The notes: generated by a model from the letters alone, not told the origin. A stretch of 9,521 bases of DNA from UBA10427 sp003500135 (GCA_963966275.1 CAWZYQ010000148.1:1-9521); one strand, 5' to 3'; counted from the stretch's first letter, positions 1 through 6,625 are shown. Translations and numbers: made by a program.

Positions 1-260
1 TCAGCCCTCAGCCCACGGAAACGCACTTTTCGATTTTGACCGAGGAAAACAGGTGTGCCAAACCTGGGTGCGAATAGCGTTTTCATTCTCACCATAGAAA
101 TAGTGCAACTGAAAATTCTGCTTCATTTTCTTGAATAAAATTTCAATACCTCATTGCTTTTTATAATGGAAGGCCACGTCCTCTGCTTGAATATCAAAAT
201 GTTGGTCAAGAACTCGTAGTAACGGTTCTTCTCATCTTGGTAACAAACCCTGCGTAAGCA
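1..260 (-). pseudogene. IS4-family transposase, degenerate C-terminal fragment
   Basis: Reading the minus strand gives pieces of the C-terminal catalytic part of an IS4-type DDE transposase. The first piece, LRRVCYQDEKNRYYEFLTN, covers about 257-200. After a shift of frame around 196-201 it continues as NFDIQAEDVAFHYKKQ, a TGA stop at 153-151, then GIEILFKKMKQNFQLHYFYG and a stretch ending in AIRTQVW near 65-60. This matches the family order of an FLTNNF motif, then the Y-(2)-R-(3)-E-(6)-K signature, then the SENAVKTQIW-like tail. In the signature the Arg is Gln and the following Trp codon has become TGA. At least one frameshift and one stop make it non-functional. Past about position 60 the similarity ends and I recognise nothing. 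The 5' part of the gene is absent because IS66 sequence abuts it at about 266. Family assignment is by motif recognition only. Confidence 0.7.
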
Positions 261-265
261 TAATA

Positions 266-665
266 GTAACCACCTATTAATGTACACTTTGGTTTTTGGC
301 CTGAAACTGCTTTGATTTTGTCAGGGGATTACTTCTGCTACTTTCCAGGCAGTAATTCTTCAATTTTATTGATTGGCTGATCCTGGATTTTGGCCAGCAC
401 ATCGGTAAGCCATGCAGATGGCCCTACATTATTTTTCTTGCAAGTGGCAAGAAGTGAGTAGATCATTGCCGCTCTTTGAGCCGAATCGTGTGATCCGGCG
501 AATAGGTAATTCTTTCTTCCCAATGCCGTCGGCCGGATGTGGTTTTCCACCCAATTGTTGTCGATTTCATATTTGCCATCTTCCAGGTATCGCTCTTTGC
601 GGCGCCATATGCCCAGGGCATAGCTGTTCACTGTGCCGATCTTACTTTTTAGCACAACTTTACTA
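266..665 (-). mobile_element. IS66-family element, 3'-end remnant
   Basis: This block holds the last ~105 codons of an IS66 transposase plus ~70 bp of trailing sequence. The plus-strand sequence beginning GTAACCACCTATTAATG at 266 resembles the GTAA-type terminal inverted repeats of IS66 elements, so 266 is the likely outer end. No opposite end is present: on the right the transposase sequence runs directly into the 3' end of the crp-like gene at about 655-670. The element therefore lost most of its length by deletion after insertion, and no 8-bp target duplication can be tested. The left end lies against the IS4 transposase remnant, which suggests that the IS66 copy once inserted into, or recombined with, an older IS4 copy. 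The right boundary is uncertain by about 10 bp. Confidence 0.65.
338..655 (-). pseudogene. IS66-family transposase (TnpC) C-terminal fragment
   Basis: The 105 residues carry the signature of the IS66 transposase C-terminus: YLEDGKYEIDNNWVENHIRP, then ALGRKNYLFAGS, then a run with RAAMIYSLLATCK and AWLTDVLAKI, ending in ELLPGK before a TAG stop. The DNN.VEN segment contains the Glu of the DDE catalytic triad. Intact IS66 transposases are usually around 500 residues, so about four fifths is missing, including the zinc-finger-like N-terminus and both catalytic Asp residues. The reading frame stays open a little upstream of the GTG at 655 (ESNSKVV...), and this also looks IS66-like, so the junction is near 660-670. 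The fragment has no stops of its own, which suggests it is younger than the IS4 remnant beside it. It cannot be an active transposase. Confidence 0.88.
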
Positions 666-1236
666 TTGGATTCCGTTCATGTCCTTTTGCAGTTTTTTCA
701 CGTTGCGAATAACTGTTTCGACACGCAGGCCGGTCATATCGGCTATGTTGTCTGGTGTATGGCGCCTGGTACTTATCCGATTTGCTGTGTCCGCTGCTTT
801 CACGCATATAGCGCAGTAGTGTGAGTATGATAGGGTCAGGGCAATAGGAAGAAATCCCCTTCAACAAAACGGCTTTGTACCTCAAGCGGTTTGACATGAT
901 GTGGGAAAACTTAAGGTGGATTTCGAAATGTTTTTTGAGGATCTCAAAAAAAATATCTTTCGGTAGTCGTGCCAGTTGACAATCTTCCATGGCAATGGCG
1001 TTATTGGGGTATAGAAAATCGCCAAATATCGCGGGCTCTCCAAAGCTCTCACGCGGCTTGAATACGCCCTGAATAAATTCCTGTCCGTTTAAGCTATAGC
1101 TGGACATTTTTACAGAACCCGTTATCACCTGATAATAATAGTTGGCAGGTTCATCTTCATAAAAAATATAATCATCTTTGCTATAATCCTGGAATTGTGC
1201 ATTGAATTGCGATAAGATTTCTTCAGGTATGATCAT
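663..1236 (-). pseudogene. Crp/Fnr-family transcription regulator, frameshifted and truncated
   Basis: The start is the ATG at 1236 (MIIPEEILSQF). Residues ~15-105 form a cyclic-nucleotide-binding (cNMP/FNR-type) beta-roll with YFIFYE-like and GEPAIFGD segments, followed by the long dimerisation helix (HIMSNRLRYKAVLLKG) and the beginning of the winged helix (CPDPIILTLLRYMRESSG, KYQAPYTRQ). Around 747-750 the frame shifts: the annotated frame turns into nonsense, while the neighbouring frame reads IADMTGLRVETVIRNVKKLQ, the exact helix-turn-helix expected in this family. Restoring RQNIAD needs two bases back. In the corrected frame the protein stops at 665-663 (TAG) after KKLQKDMNGIQ, several residues short of the usual C-terminal beta wing, at the junction with IS66 sequence. 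No FNR-type N-terminal cysteine cluster is seen, so a haem- or ligand-sensing DNR/NnrR-like role is possible but not shown. As it stands the DNA-recognition helix is not made. Confidence 0.85.
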
Positions 1237-1280
1237 ATGTTATTTTGTTAATGTCAGGTCCGGGCAAGTTATCAATTAAT

Positions 1281-1700
1281 TCATGGATTAACGAAAAAGT
1301 GCCTCACCTTTTCAAACAACACATTGTTTTCGATATAAATATGGAATTGGAGGTCTTTTTGTAGATTAAAAAGTTCCTGATACATCAGTTTCATAGCCGG
1401 AAAACCACTTTTTCCGGGTTTATAATTTCCGCATAGTTGCTGCATTTTTTGAAGACTGTCAGCAGTGAGCATATGGTCCTCTTCCAGCCAGTTCATGGTA
1501 CTTCCCATATCTTCAATTTGAAGCTTACTTAGTTGCTGCATTTGTAAAATGTAGGGAAAAAGCTTTTCTTCCTCATCCTTAAGGCGCTCCAATAAATTCT
1601 CGCTGAATTCTGCTAACTCATCTTTTATCAGAAAGAATTCAGGATGATTATCGAAATGGGCCATTTTCATATGACTGATCAAATGATGAATATATGACAC
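1281..1700 (-). pseudogene. Hemerythrin-like (RIC/YtfE/ScdA-type) C-terminal half of a broken gene
   Basis: This open stretch (GTG at 1700 to TGA at 1283-1281) encodes a four-helix hemerythrin-like domain of the RIC type, which binds a di-iron centre and is linked to repair of iron-sulfur clusters after NO or oxidative damage. Motifs, numbered from the GTG: YIHH (His5/His6), HPEF (19-22), DEEEKLFPYI (Glu43), EEDH (His76) and FHIYIENNVLF (His120, Glu124). By eye the His expected four residues before Glu43 is Arg39, so one of the six usual iron ligands may be missing. The frame stays open upstream of the GTG and reads FFSWGTEHLINFS and IENFHRPHRKQV, which joins directly to the DUF2249/ScdA_N piece at 1745-2194 once one T is restored in the run at 1768-1773. 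It is therefore the 3' half of one gene, not a separate small protein, although GTG 1700 could in principle start a free-standing hemerythrin. Confidence 0.8.
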
Positions 1701-1744
1701 TTGCTTTCGATGGGGCCTATGAAAATTTTCAATGCTAAAATTGA

Positions 1745-2194
1745 TCAGGTGTTCCGTACCCCATGAGAAAAAAGTATTTGAAAGCCGAGATGGTCACTTA
1801 ATGCATTCATTTCATCCAAAATATCATTCACTTTAACTCTGGGGTCGGTGATCATATGTTTTACCTTCACCTTCCCGTCGAGGTAATATTTTATATTGTA
1901 TCGGGTAAGCACATGAGCGGCGGCAGGAAATCGCTCCATTAATTCGTTTACCGTGAAATCATCTCTTTTTATCTTTCTTATCGAAACTTCAAATACATCA
2001 GGGCCCTTTTTTAAATAGCTCCATTCGAACTTACCGGGCAACTCTTTCTCAAAAAGTTTATGAAGCGGAACGGGGTCATTCAGATGGGCAAGCACAATGC
2101 TTTCTCCCTCCGGCATGTTGTGAAAATTCTAAAAAATCAATTCCTTTCGGTTAGATTTATCAATATACCAGGCTTCTAATCTTTCAGAGAACAC
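1745..2194 (-). pseudogene. DUF2249 + ScdA_N-like N-terminal half of the same broken RIC-like gene
   Basis: From the ATG at 2116 the protein has a DUF2249 domain (residues 1-~50: GESIVLAHLNDPVPL, PGKFEW, KKGPDVFEVSI) followed by an ScdA_N/DUF542-like helical domain (FTVNELMERFPAAAHVLTRY, then a segment ending VNDILDEM). In ScdA_N a CCGG-type Cys pair normally follows the Tyr; here the equivalent is YNIKYYLDG, so both Cys are absent. DUF2249 is short at its N-terminus from ATG 2116. Upstream in the same frame the missing part is visible (ERLEAWYIDKSNRKELIF), then a TAG at 2131-2129, then NFHNMPEG. So the ancestral start was probably the GTG at 2194-2192, 11 bp after the cytochrome gene. At the other end the frame closes at 1745 because of a one-base loss in the T run (plus-strand A run 1768-1773). 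The repaired gene, 2194-1281, would encode about 305 residues. Confidence 0.75.
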
Positions 2195-2205
2195 GTGGTG
2201 TTTAA

Positions 2206-2763
2206 TTATTTACAGTTAATCATACGGATCATTTTAACAATAAAAAATAACAATACGACCGCACTTATCAAAAGAATAAAAGTGGCAATAGAAAGTCCAA
2301 GTATTGCCTGATTGACCGGAGAATCGAGGGAGAAACCGGTGGAATCAGATTCCATACTTTCCGTTTCTTCAATACCATTTTGAGATGAAATTTCTTCTGT
2401 GGCTTTTACCTCCGTTACCGCTTCCTGTTCGAAAATCCAGTTTACCAGAGCATTTAACTCATTATCAGACAAGTGCTTGTGGTCGGGCATCGGAACCTGA
2501 TTGTGCTCATTGAATACTTCAATGGCCAGCTCGTCTCCTGCCTGTATCATTCCAGATGATGAAACGATAAAAGATCGCAACCATGTCTTTTCGCGGCGTT
2601 CCTTTAAACCCATGAGGTCTGGTCCCACGACCTTTCCACCTCCAACGGTATGACAAACCGAACAGTTGTACTGGAATATTTTATCGCTATCAATTTCTTC
2701 CGCGCTGATTTGGCTTGATGTAACAAAAAATAAGGCCAGAAATGCAAAACTAAAAAACTTCAT
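2206..2763 (-). CDS. Membrane-anchored monohaem cytochrome c
   Basis: An exported electron-carrier protein of 185 residues. Residues 1-21 are a signal peptide ending ...SSQISA. A single haem-binding CSVCH lies at 34-38, with VVGPDL after it as in class I cytochromes, and the likely axial Met is Met92 in QVPMPDH. An acidic linker (about 112-147) leads to one C-terminal transmembrane helix (about 153-177) and a short basic tail, so the haem domain would sit on the periplasmic face of the inner membrane. It is intact and is the first gene of the minus-strand group, followed 11 bp later by the broken DUF2249/RIC-like gene and then the crp-like gene. Cytochromes of this kind accompany nitrous-oxide or nitric-oxide reductase genes in many Bacteroidota, which fits its neighbours, but no reductase gene lies in this window, so the electron acceptor is inference. 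The start is the ATG directly before the signal peptide (KFFSFAFLALFF). Confidence 0.88.
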   Translation of the reverse strand: MKFFSFAFLALFFVTSSQISAEEIDSDKIFQYNCSVCHTVGGGKVVGPDLMGLKERREKTWLRSFIVSSSGMIQAGDELAIEVFNEHNQVPMPDHKHLSDNELNALVNWIFEQEAVTEVKATEEISSQNGIEETESMESDSTGFSLDSPVNQAILGLSIATFILLISAVVLLFFIVKMIRMINCK

Positions 2764-2912
2764 AATCCTTGATTTTTTGATTACAACCCTAGCTCCATAG
2801 TGGTTTTGGCGTTTACGACCCGAATCATATCCGCTATTTTGAATAAAAAAACTGGTAAACCAGAACTTTTTAAGGAAATGCTCCGTTGTATTTAACCAAA
2901 TGGTTAAACTAA
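2764..2912. promoter_or_regulatory. Divergent intergenic region between cytochrome c and tetR
   Basis: These 149 bp must hold the promoter of the minus-strand cytochrome group and that of the plus-strand efflux operon. I do not find a perfect Bacteroidota -7 element (TAnnTTTG); the plus-strand TATTTTG at about 2836-2842 is one base short of it and is the best candidate for the tetR side. No convincing FNR/DNR palindrome (TTGAY-N4-RTCAA) is seen in front of the cytochrome gene. Two inverted repeats are present and are listed separately. Promoter positions are not established. Confidence 0.5.
2852..2863. repeat. Short inverted repeat CTGGT-AA-ACCAG
   Basis: The sequence CTGGTAAACCAG has perfect 5-bp arms around an AA centre. 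It lies 39 bp from the start of the larger palindrome at 2891 and shares its AA centre and its TGGT/ACCA words, but with the arms in the opposite order. It could be an accessory operator for the TetR protein, a site for another regulator, or chance. Arms this short are weak evidence alone. Confidence 0.35.
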
Positions 2913-2921
2913 ATGGTTAAA
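2891..2921. promoter_or_regulatory. Probable TetR operator: palindrome plus third half-site over the tetR start
   Basis: TTTAACCA (2891-2898), AA, TGGTTAAA (2901-2908) is a perfect 8+8 bp inverted repeat ending four bases before the tetR ATG (2913). A further copy of the half-site TGGTTAAA occurs at 2914-2921, offset by 13 bp and including the TG of the start codon. TetR-family repressors usually bind such palindromes next to their own gene, so this is the likely autoregulatory site for the whole efflux operon. The third half-site could add a second dimer or simply reflect a local duplication. Binding is inferred from position and symmetry. Confidence 0.65.
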
Positions 2922-3527
2922 GAGACAAACACAGAACGGACAATACTGCAAGCAGCCCGGAAAGTCTTTGTCACCAAAGGCATGCATGGCGCCCGTATGC
3001 AGGAGATCGCCGATGAAGCAGGCATCAACAAAGCGCTACTCCACTACTACTTCAGAAATAAAAGCAAACTGTTCGAAGCGATATTTCAACAGGCGTTTCA
3101 GGAGATCGCCCCGAAATTCGGGCAGGTTATCCGAAGCAAAACCTCACTGGAAGAAAAGATTCGTTCATTTGTAGCCTACTACCACGACCTACTCAGCGAG
3201 AATCCCTTTATCCCGCTTTTCATCATTAACGAAGTTCACCAGAACAAATCTCTGCTCGATGGACCGATGGAACTGTTTCAGGAAAACCTGAAGAACTACA
3301 TGGGTAGACAACTGGAGGAAGGCATTAAGGCCGGTAAATACCGCGATATTTCTATTCAACAACTGATGATATCCACCGTGTCGCTATGCATAATGCCATT
3401 TTTGGGAAAACCTATTTTCGAGGTAGTCCTTTCCTGTAAGAGCGAAGGGTACCAGCAACTGCTGGAGGAGCGGAAAACGCTGGTTCCTGAAATGATTTTA
3501 CAATACCTGATACTGAATAAATCATGA
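2913..3527 (+). CDS. TetR/AcrR-family transcriptional repressor of the efflux operon
   Basis: A 204-residue, normal-length TetR-family regulator. Residues ~9-57 form the DNA-binding domain: ILQAARKVFVTKGMHGARMQ, then EIADEAGINKALLHYYFRNK with the recognition helix (KALLHYYF) and SKLFEAIF. The remainder is a helical ligand/dimerisation domain with no Cys cluster or other ligand clue. The ATG at 2913 is the only suitable start: the ATG at 2900 reads into a stop after six codons. It is the first gene of the operon, and its TGA overlaps the TolC start (ATGA at 3524-3527), so it is cotranscribed with the pump it probably controls. E. coli CecR (YbiH), a TetR protein, stands in the same relation to ybhG-ybhF-ybhS-ybhR. 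The inducer is unknown. The first codons also form part of the third operator half-site, which limits how freely the N-terminus can vary. Confidence 0.92.
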   Translation: MVKETNTERTILQAARKVFVTKGMHGARMQEIADEAGINKALLHYYFRNKSKLFEAIFQQAFQEIAPKFGQVIRSKTSLEEKIRSFVAYYHDLLSENPFIPLFIINEVHQNKSLLDGPMELFQENLKNYMGRQLEEGIKAGKYRDISIQQLMISTVSLCIMPFLGKPIFEVVLSCKSEGYQQLLEERKTLVPEMILQYLILNKS

Positions 3528-4819
3528 AAAAGATTTTTATTTTGATTGCTGCACCTTTGTTTATGATCCAGTATGCGGCAGCTCAAAACGCATACACCAT
3601 AGAGCAATGCATGGAACTCGCATTGCAACAAACACCGATAAAACAGCAAAAAGCCTATTACGCCACTATGGAAACGCTGGAAAAGCGGCAGGTTACCCTT
3701 CATCATTACCCACAGCTCTCCATCAATGGCCAGGCCAGTTACCAATCGGATGTGATTACCTTTCCCAGCAGTCCGGTTTTCGAAGGGCCCGACATTCCAA
3801 AGGACCAGTATCGCATTTCGGTTGATCTCAACCAAACCCTGTATGACGGCGGTCTGGTAAAACACAAAAGTGCAGCTGAAGCCTCTCAAATAGCGGTTCA
3901 GCAGGCATCCGTGGAAGTCACCTTACACAAAGTGGTGGAAACGGTCCATGAAATATATTATCGTATCCTCATGCTGGAGCAAAATGAGGCAATACTTAAT
4001 GAAAAGCTGGAATTGCTACGTACTCAGGAGAAAGTGGTAGCCGCCAGAGTGCGCAATGGCGTAATGCTGCCATCCGATCAAAAACAGTTCACCAAGCAAA
4101 AACTGAATACCGAACAATCCCTTCTTGAGCTTTCTTATGACATTAATGCCCTGCGGGAGGTATTGGGCACCTGGACCGGCCAGGACATGCAAAATGCCGA
4201 TCTTCGATCAGGTAATTACACCATTTCCCAACAGCCCGCTGCTTTTAAACGGCCTGAACTGGATTTATACAGAAGCCAGGAAAGGCTTTATCAGAGCATG
4301 TCTTCGGTAGCCGGTGTGCAGCGTCGACCTAAACTCTCTCTGTTCGCATCCGGTGGATACGGAAGCCCAAACCCCTACAATATATTCGAGACTGATTTCA
4401 ATACGTTTTATATCGTCGGCCTTCGCATCAACTGGAAAATACTGGACTATGGCGCGTACAAAATGCAAAAGGACGTGAACGAACTCCAACAGCAAATAGT
4501 ATCTACTCAGCGCGAGCAATTTGAAGACAATCTGTCGCGTGAACTTATACAGGAAAAAGCGCTACAGGAAAAGCTTGCGGCTATGATCCAAAATGATGAA
4601 ACACTGCTTTCACTTCAGAAAGAAATCGTAGCAAGCAGTTTTTCCCAATTACAAAACGGCGCCATCACCTCGGTAGAATATCTGGATGAAGTAAATGAGC
4701 AAAGCACGCTGGCCATACAAAAATCACTTCATGAAACCCAGCTTCAGAAATCAGCCCTAAGATGGCAGATCATAAATGGAAATATTTTAAACGCGATAAA
4801 TACAAACCAATATGAATAA
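3524..4819 (+). CDS. TolC-family outer-membrane efflux channel
   Basis: A 431-residue outer-membrane factor with a cleavable signal peptide (residues 1-20, ending YAAA before QN). It has the twofold-repeated helical layout of the OEP/TolC family: YTIEQCMELALQQTP at the mature N-terminus, a first beta-strand region around PQLSINGQASYQSD, DLNQTLYDGG, long helices to about 215, then the second repeat with RPKLSLFASGGYG, RINWKILDYG and long helices ending SALRWQIINGN. Trimers of such proteins form the channel through the outer membrane and the periplasm. The length is typical. The ATG at 3524 overlaps the tetR stop by four bases, and the end overlaps the adaptor gene by eight. Having its own TolC inside the operon means the exporter need not share a general housekeeping channel, unlike E. 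coli ybh, where tolC is elsewhere. Confidence 0.92.
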   Translation: MKKIFILIAAPLFMIQYAAAQNAYTIEQCMELALQQTPIKQQKAYYATMETLEKRQVTLHHYPQLSINGQASYQSDVITFPSSPVFEGPDIPKDQYRISVDLNQTLYDGGLVKHKSAAEASQIAVQQASVEVTLHKVVETVHEIYYRILMLEQNEAILNEKLELLRTQEKVVAARVRNGVMLPSDQKQFTKQKLNTEQSLLELSYDINALREVLGTWTGQDMQNADLRSGNYTISQQPAAFKRPELDLYRSQERLYQSMSSVAGVQRRPKLSLFASGGYGSPNPYNIFETDFNTFYIVGLRINWKILDYGAYKMQKDVNELQQQIVSTQREQFEDNLSRELIQEKALQEKLAAMIQNDETLLSLQKEIVASSFSQLQNGAITSVEYLDEVNEQSTLAIQKSLHETQLQKSALRWQIINGNILNAINTNQYE

Positions 4820-5696
4820 ACTGTGGATATTAGTTACTGCCCTGTTCGTAGTTAGCTGCGGAGCCAGTGATGACACTCCTGATGCTTATGGAAATTTCGA
4901 AGCTGACGATGTGCTGATTTCTGCCGAATCGAACGGTAAAATCACCTTCTTTAACATTGAAGAAGGAGATCGATTAAAAGCGGGACAACTCGTAGCCATA
5001 ACCGACACCCTGCAATTACATTTGAAAAAAGCACAACTTGAGGCCAGCATTCGGGCCATTCAAAACAAAACCCAGGATGTTCAGGCGCAAATTGATGTAC
5101 TGGAAGAACAGAAAAAAACCATACAGCGCGAAGTAAGACGGGTAGAAGCCCTGGTAAAAGAAGAGGCAGCCACTCAAAAGCAATTGGACGATCTTCAGGG
5201 CGAGTTGGAGATTGTGGAAAAGCGAATCAACGCCACCCGTACACAATTGGAAACCAACAACTCCGGACTTTTAAGTGAAATAGAACCTTTAAAAGTACAA
5301 ATCGCACAAATAGAGGATCAGATTGATAAGTGTAAAATCATCAACCCGGTTAACGGTACAGTGCTGGGGAAATATGCCGAACCCGGTGAGATCACTACTT
5401 TTGGCAGGCCATTGTACAAGATTGCTGATCTCGACAAAATTACGCTGCGCGCCTATGTCAGTGAGACTCAGCTCGCCGCAATAAAAATCGGCCAGGAGAT
5501 GGTCGTTCGTATTGATGACGGGGAACATTACAAAACCGAAAAGGGAAAGCTCACATGGATTTCTGACGAGGCCGAGTTTACGCCTAAAGAAATACAAACC
5601 AAAGAAGCCCGTGTCAACCTGGTATATGCCATCAAAGTGGTTTTGCCCAATGATGGCGCTTTTAAAATTGGTATGCCGGGAGAAATTGTATGGTGA
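4812..5696 (+). CDS. HlyD-type periplasmic adaptor (membrane fusion) lipoprotein, YbhG-like
   Basis: A 294-residue adaptor linking the inner-membrane ABC transporter to TolC. The N-terminus is a lipoprotein signal (LFVVSC, lipidated Cys at residue 16), so it should be anchored by lipid rather than by a transmembrane helix. After this come the first lipoyl half (GNFEADDVLISAESNGKI, EEGDRLKAGQ), a long alpha-helical coiled-coil hairpin of roughly residues 70-165 rich in Glu, Lys and Gln, the second lipoyl half (INPVNGTVLGKYAEPGE) and a beta-barrel domain (LRAYVSETQLAAIKIGQ). It ends soon after the barrel (GMPGEIVW), as in the short YbhG/YhiI subfamily. It overlaps tolC by eight bases and the first ATPase gene by one to seven, depending on the ATPase start. 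The substrate is not deducible. Confidence 0.92.
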   Translation: MNKLWILVTALFVVSCGASDDTPDAYGNFEADDVLISAESNGKITFFNIEEGDRLKAGQLVAITDTLQLHLKKAQLEASIRAIQNKTQDVQAQIDVLEEQKKTIQREVRRVEALVKEEAATQKQLDDLQGELEIVEKRINATRTQLETNNSGLLSEIEPLKVQIAQIEDQIDKCKIINPVNGTVLGKYAEPGEITTFGRPLYKIADLDKITLRAYVSETQLAAIKIGQEMVVRIDDGEHYKTEKGKLTWISDEAEFTPKEIQTKEARVNLVYAIKVVLPNDGAFKIGMPGEIVW

Positions 5697-6625
5697 TGGA
5701 GACAGTTGTGAAAGTCAAAGCCCTGCACAAAACTTTCGGAGAAGTAAAAGCCCTGGCTGATATTAATTTTGAAGTTCCCGGAGGAGAATTATTCGGCCTT
5801 ATCGGTCCGGATGGTGCCGGAAAAACCACATTGATCAGGATCTTGACTTCACTTATGCTGGCAGAACAGGGAACGGCCGAGGTGCTGGGGCTCGATGCGG
5901 TGAAGGACTACAAACAGCTTCGTAAGCGCATAGGGTATATGCCCGGTAAATTTTCATTGTATGAAGATTTGAGCGTAGAGGAAAACCTGGAATTATTTGC
6001 GGCGATCTTTGGTACTACCATCAAGGAAAATTATCACCTGATCCAGGATATATATGACCAGATCGCTCCGTTCAAAAAGCGACGGGCGGGAAAACTAAGT
6101 GGAGGCATGAAGCAAAAACTGGCCCTTTCGTGTGCCATGATCCATGCACCGGAGATCATCTTTCTCGATGAACCTACCACCGGAGTGGACCCCGTATCGA
6201 GAAAAGAATTCTGGCAAATGCTGGATCGATTGAAGAAAGAAGGAATTACCATTCTTGTTTCAACACCTTACATGGATGAAGCCGGACTTTGCGATCGCGT
6301 GGCACTGATACAAAATGGTCGAATGCTAAAAATCGAAACGCCGGAACAAATTGAAAAAGATTACGAATTTCCGATCTGGTCGGTAAATACAAATCGCAAG
6401 CGCCATATCATCAATGATATCAGGAAATTCCCGCATTGCCGCAGCGCTTTTATGTTTGGCAGCGAGGCACATTACACCGACTTGAGAAACCTCGATTTTC
6501 CGGACGGGCTGTATGAACATCTCACTGAACTCGGCCACGAAGAAATTGATATAAAAACGATAAGGCCGGGAATTGAAGACTGCTTTATGGCCCTAATGCA
6601 ACAGAAAGAAACGACCCATGCCTGA
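5690..6625 (+). CDS. ABC transporter ATPase, YbhF N-half-like, with altered Q- and H-loops
   Basis: A 311-residue nucleotide-binding subunit corresponding to the first half of the fused E. coli YbhF. Seen in order: Walker A GPDGAGKTT (39-47), GYMPGKFSLYEDLS where Gly86 occupies the usual Q-loop Gln position, a canonical signature LSGGMKQK (136-143), Walker B IIFLDEP with Glu161, and STPYMDEA where Pro193 replaces the switch (H-loop) His. Thus the signature is good but Q- and H-loops are lost, so its own ATP site is probably poorly catalytic while its signature serves the partner's site. Residues ~225-305 are an extra C-terminal domain ending RPGIEDCFMALMQ, common in this family. Two starts are possible: ATG 5690, or ATG 5696, which overlaps the adaptor TGA by one base. 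The second ATPase gene begins inside its last codons (8-bp overlap). Confidence 0.92.
   Translation: MVMETVVKVKALHKTFGEVKALADINFEVPGGELFGLIGPDGAGKTTLIRILTSLMLAEQGTAEVLGLDAVKDYKQLRKRIGYMPGKFSLYEDLSVEENLELFAAIFGTTIKENYHLIQDIYDQIAPFKKRRAGKLSGGMKQKLALSCAMIHAPEIIFLDEPTTGVDPVSRKEFWQMLDRLKKEGITILVSTPYMDEAGLCDRVALIQNGRMLKIETPEQIEKDYEFPIWSVNTNRKRHIINDIRKFPHCRSAFMFGSEAHYTDLRNLDFPDGLYEHLTELGHEEIDIKTIRPGIEDCFMALMQQKETTHA

Noticed and set aside
412..824. Plus-strand open frames opposite the IS66 fragment and the crp 3' end
   Set aside because: They are antisense shadows: the minus strand has clear IS66 and Crp/Fnr homology, and the plus-strand translations are Cys/Phe-rich with no recognisable domain.
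1764..1776. Programmed -1 frameshifting in the RIC-like gene
   Set aside because: The U run permits a P-site slip, but there is no X-XXY-YYZ heptamer in frame, I saw no downstream stem-loop, and the upstream TAG already points to decay. Kept only as a remote alternative in the finding.
2766..2779. TTGATTTTTTGAT as an FNR-type site before the cytochrome gene
   Set aside because: It is a direct repeat of TTGAT rather than the inverted TTGAT-N4-ATCAA, and it sits directly against the start codon.
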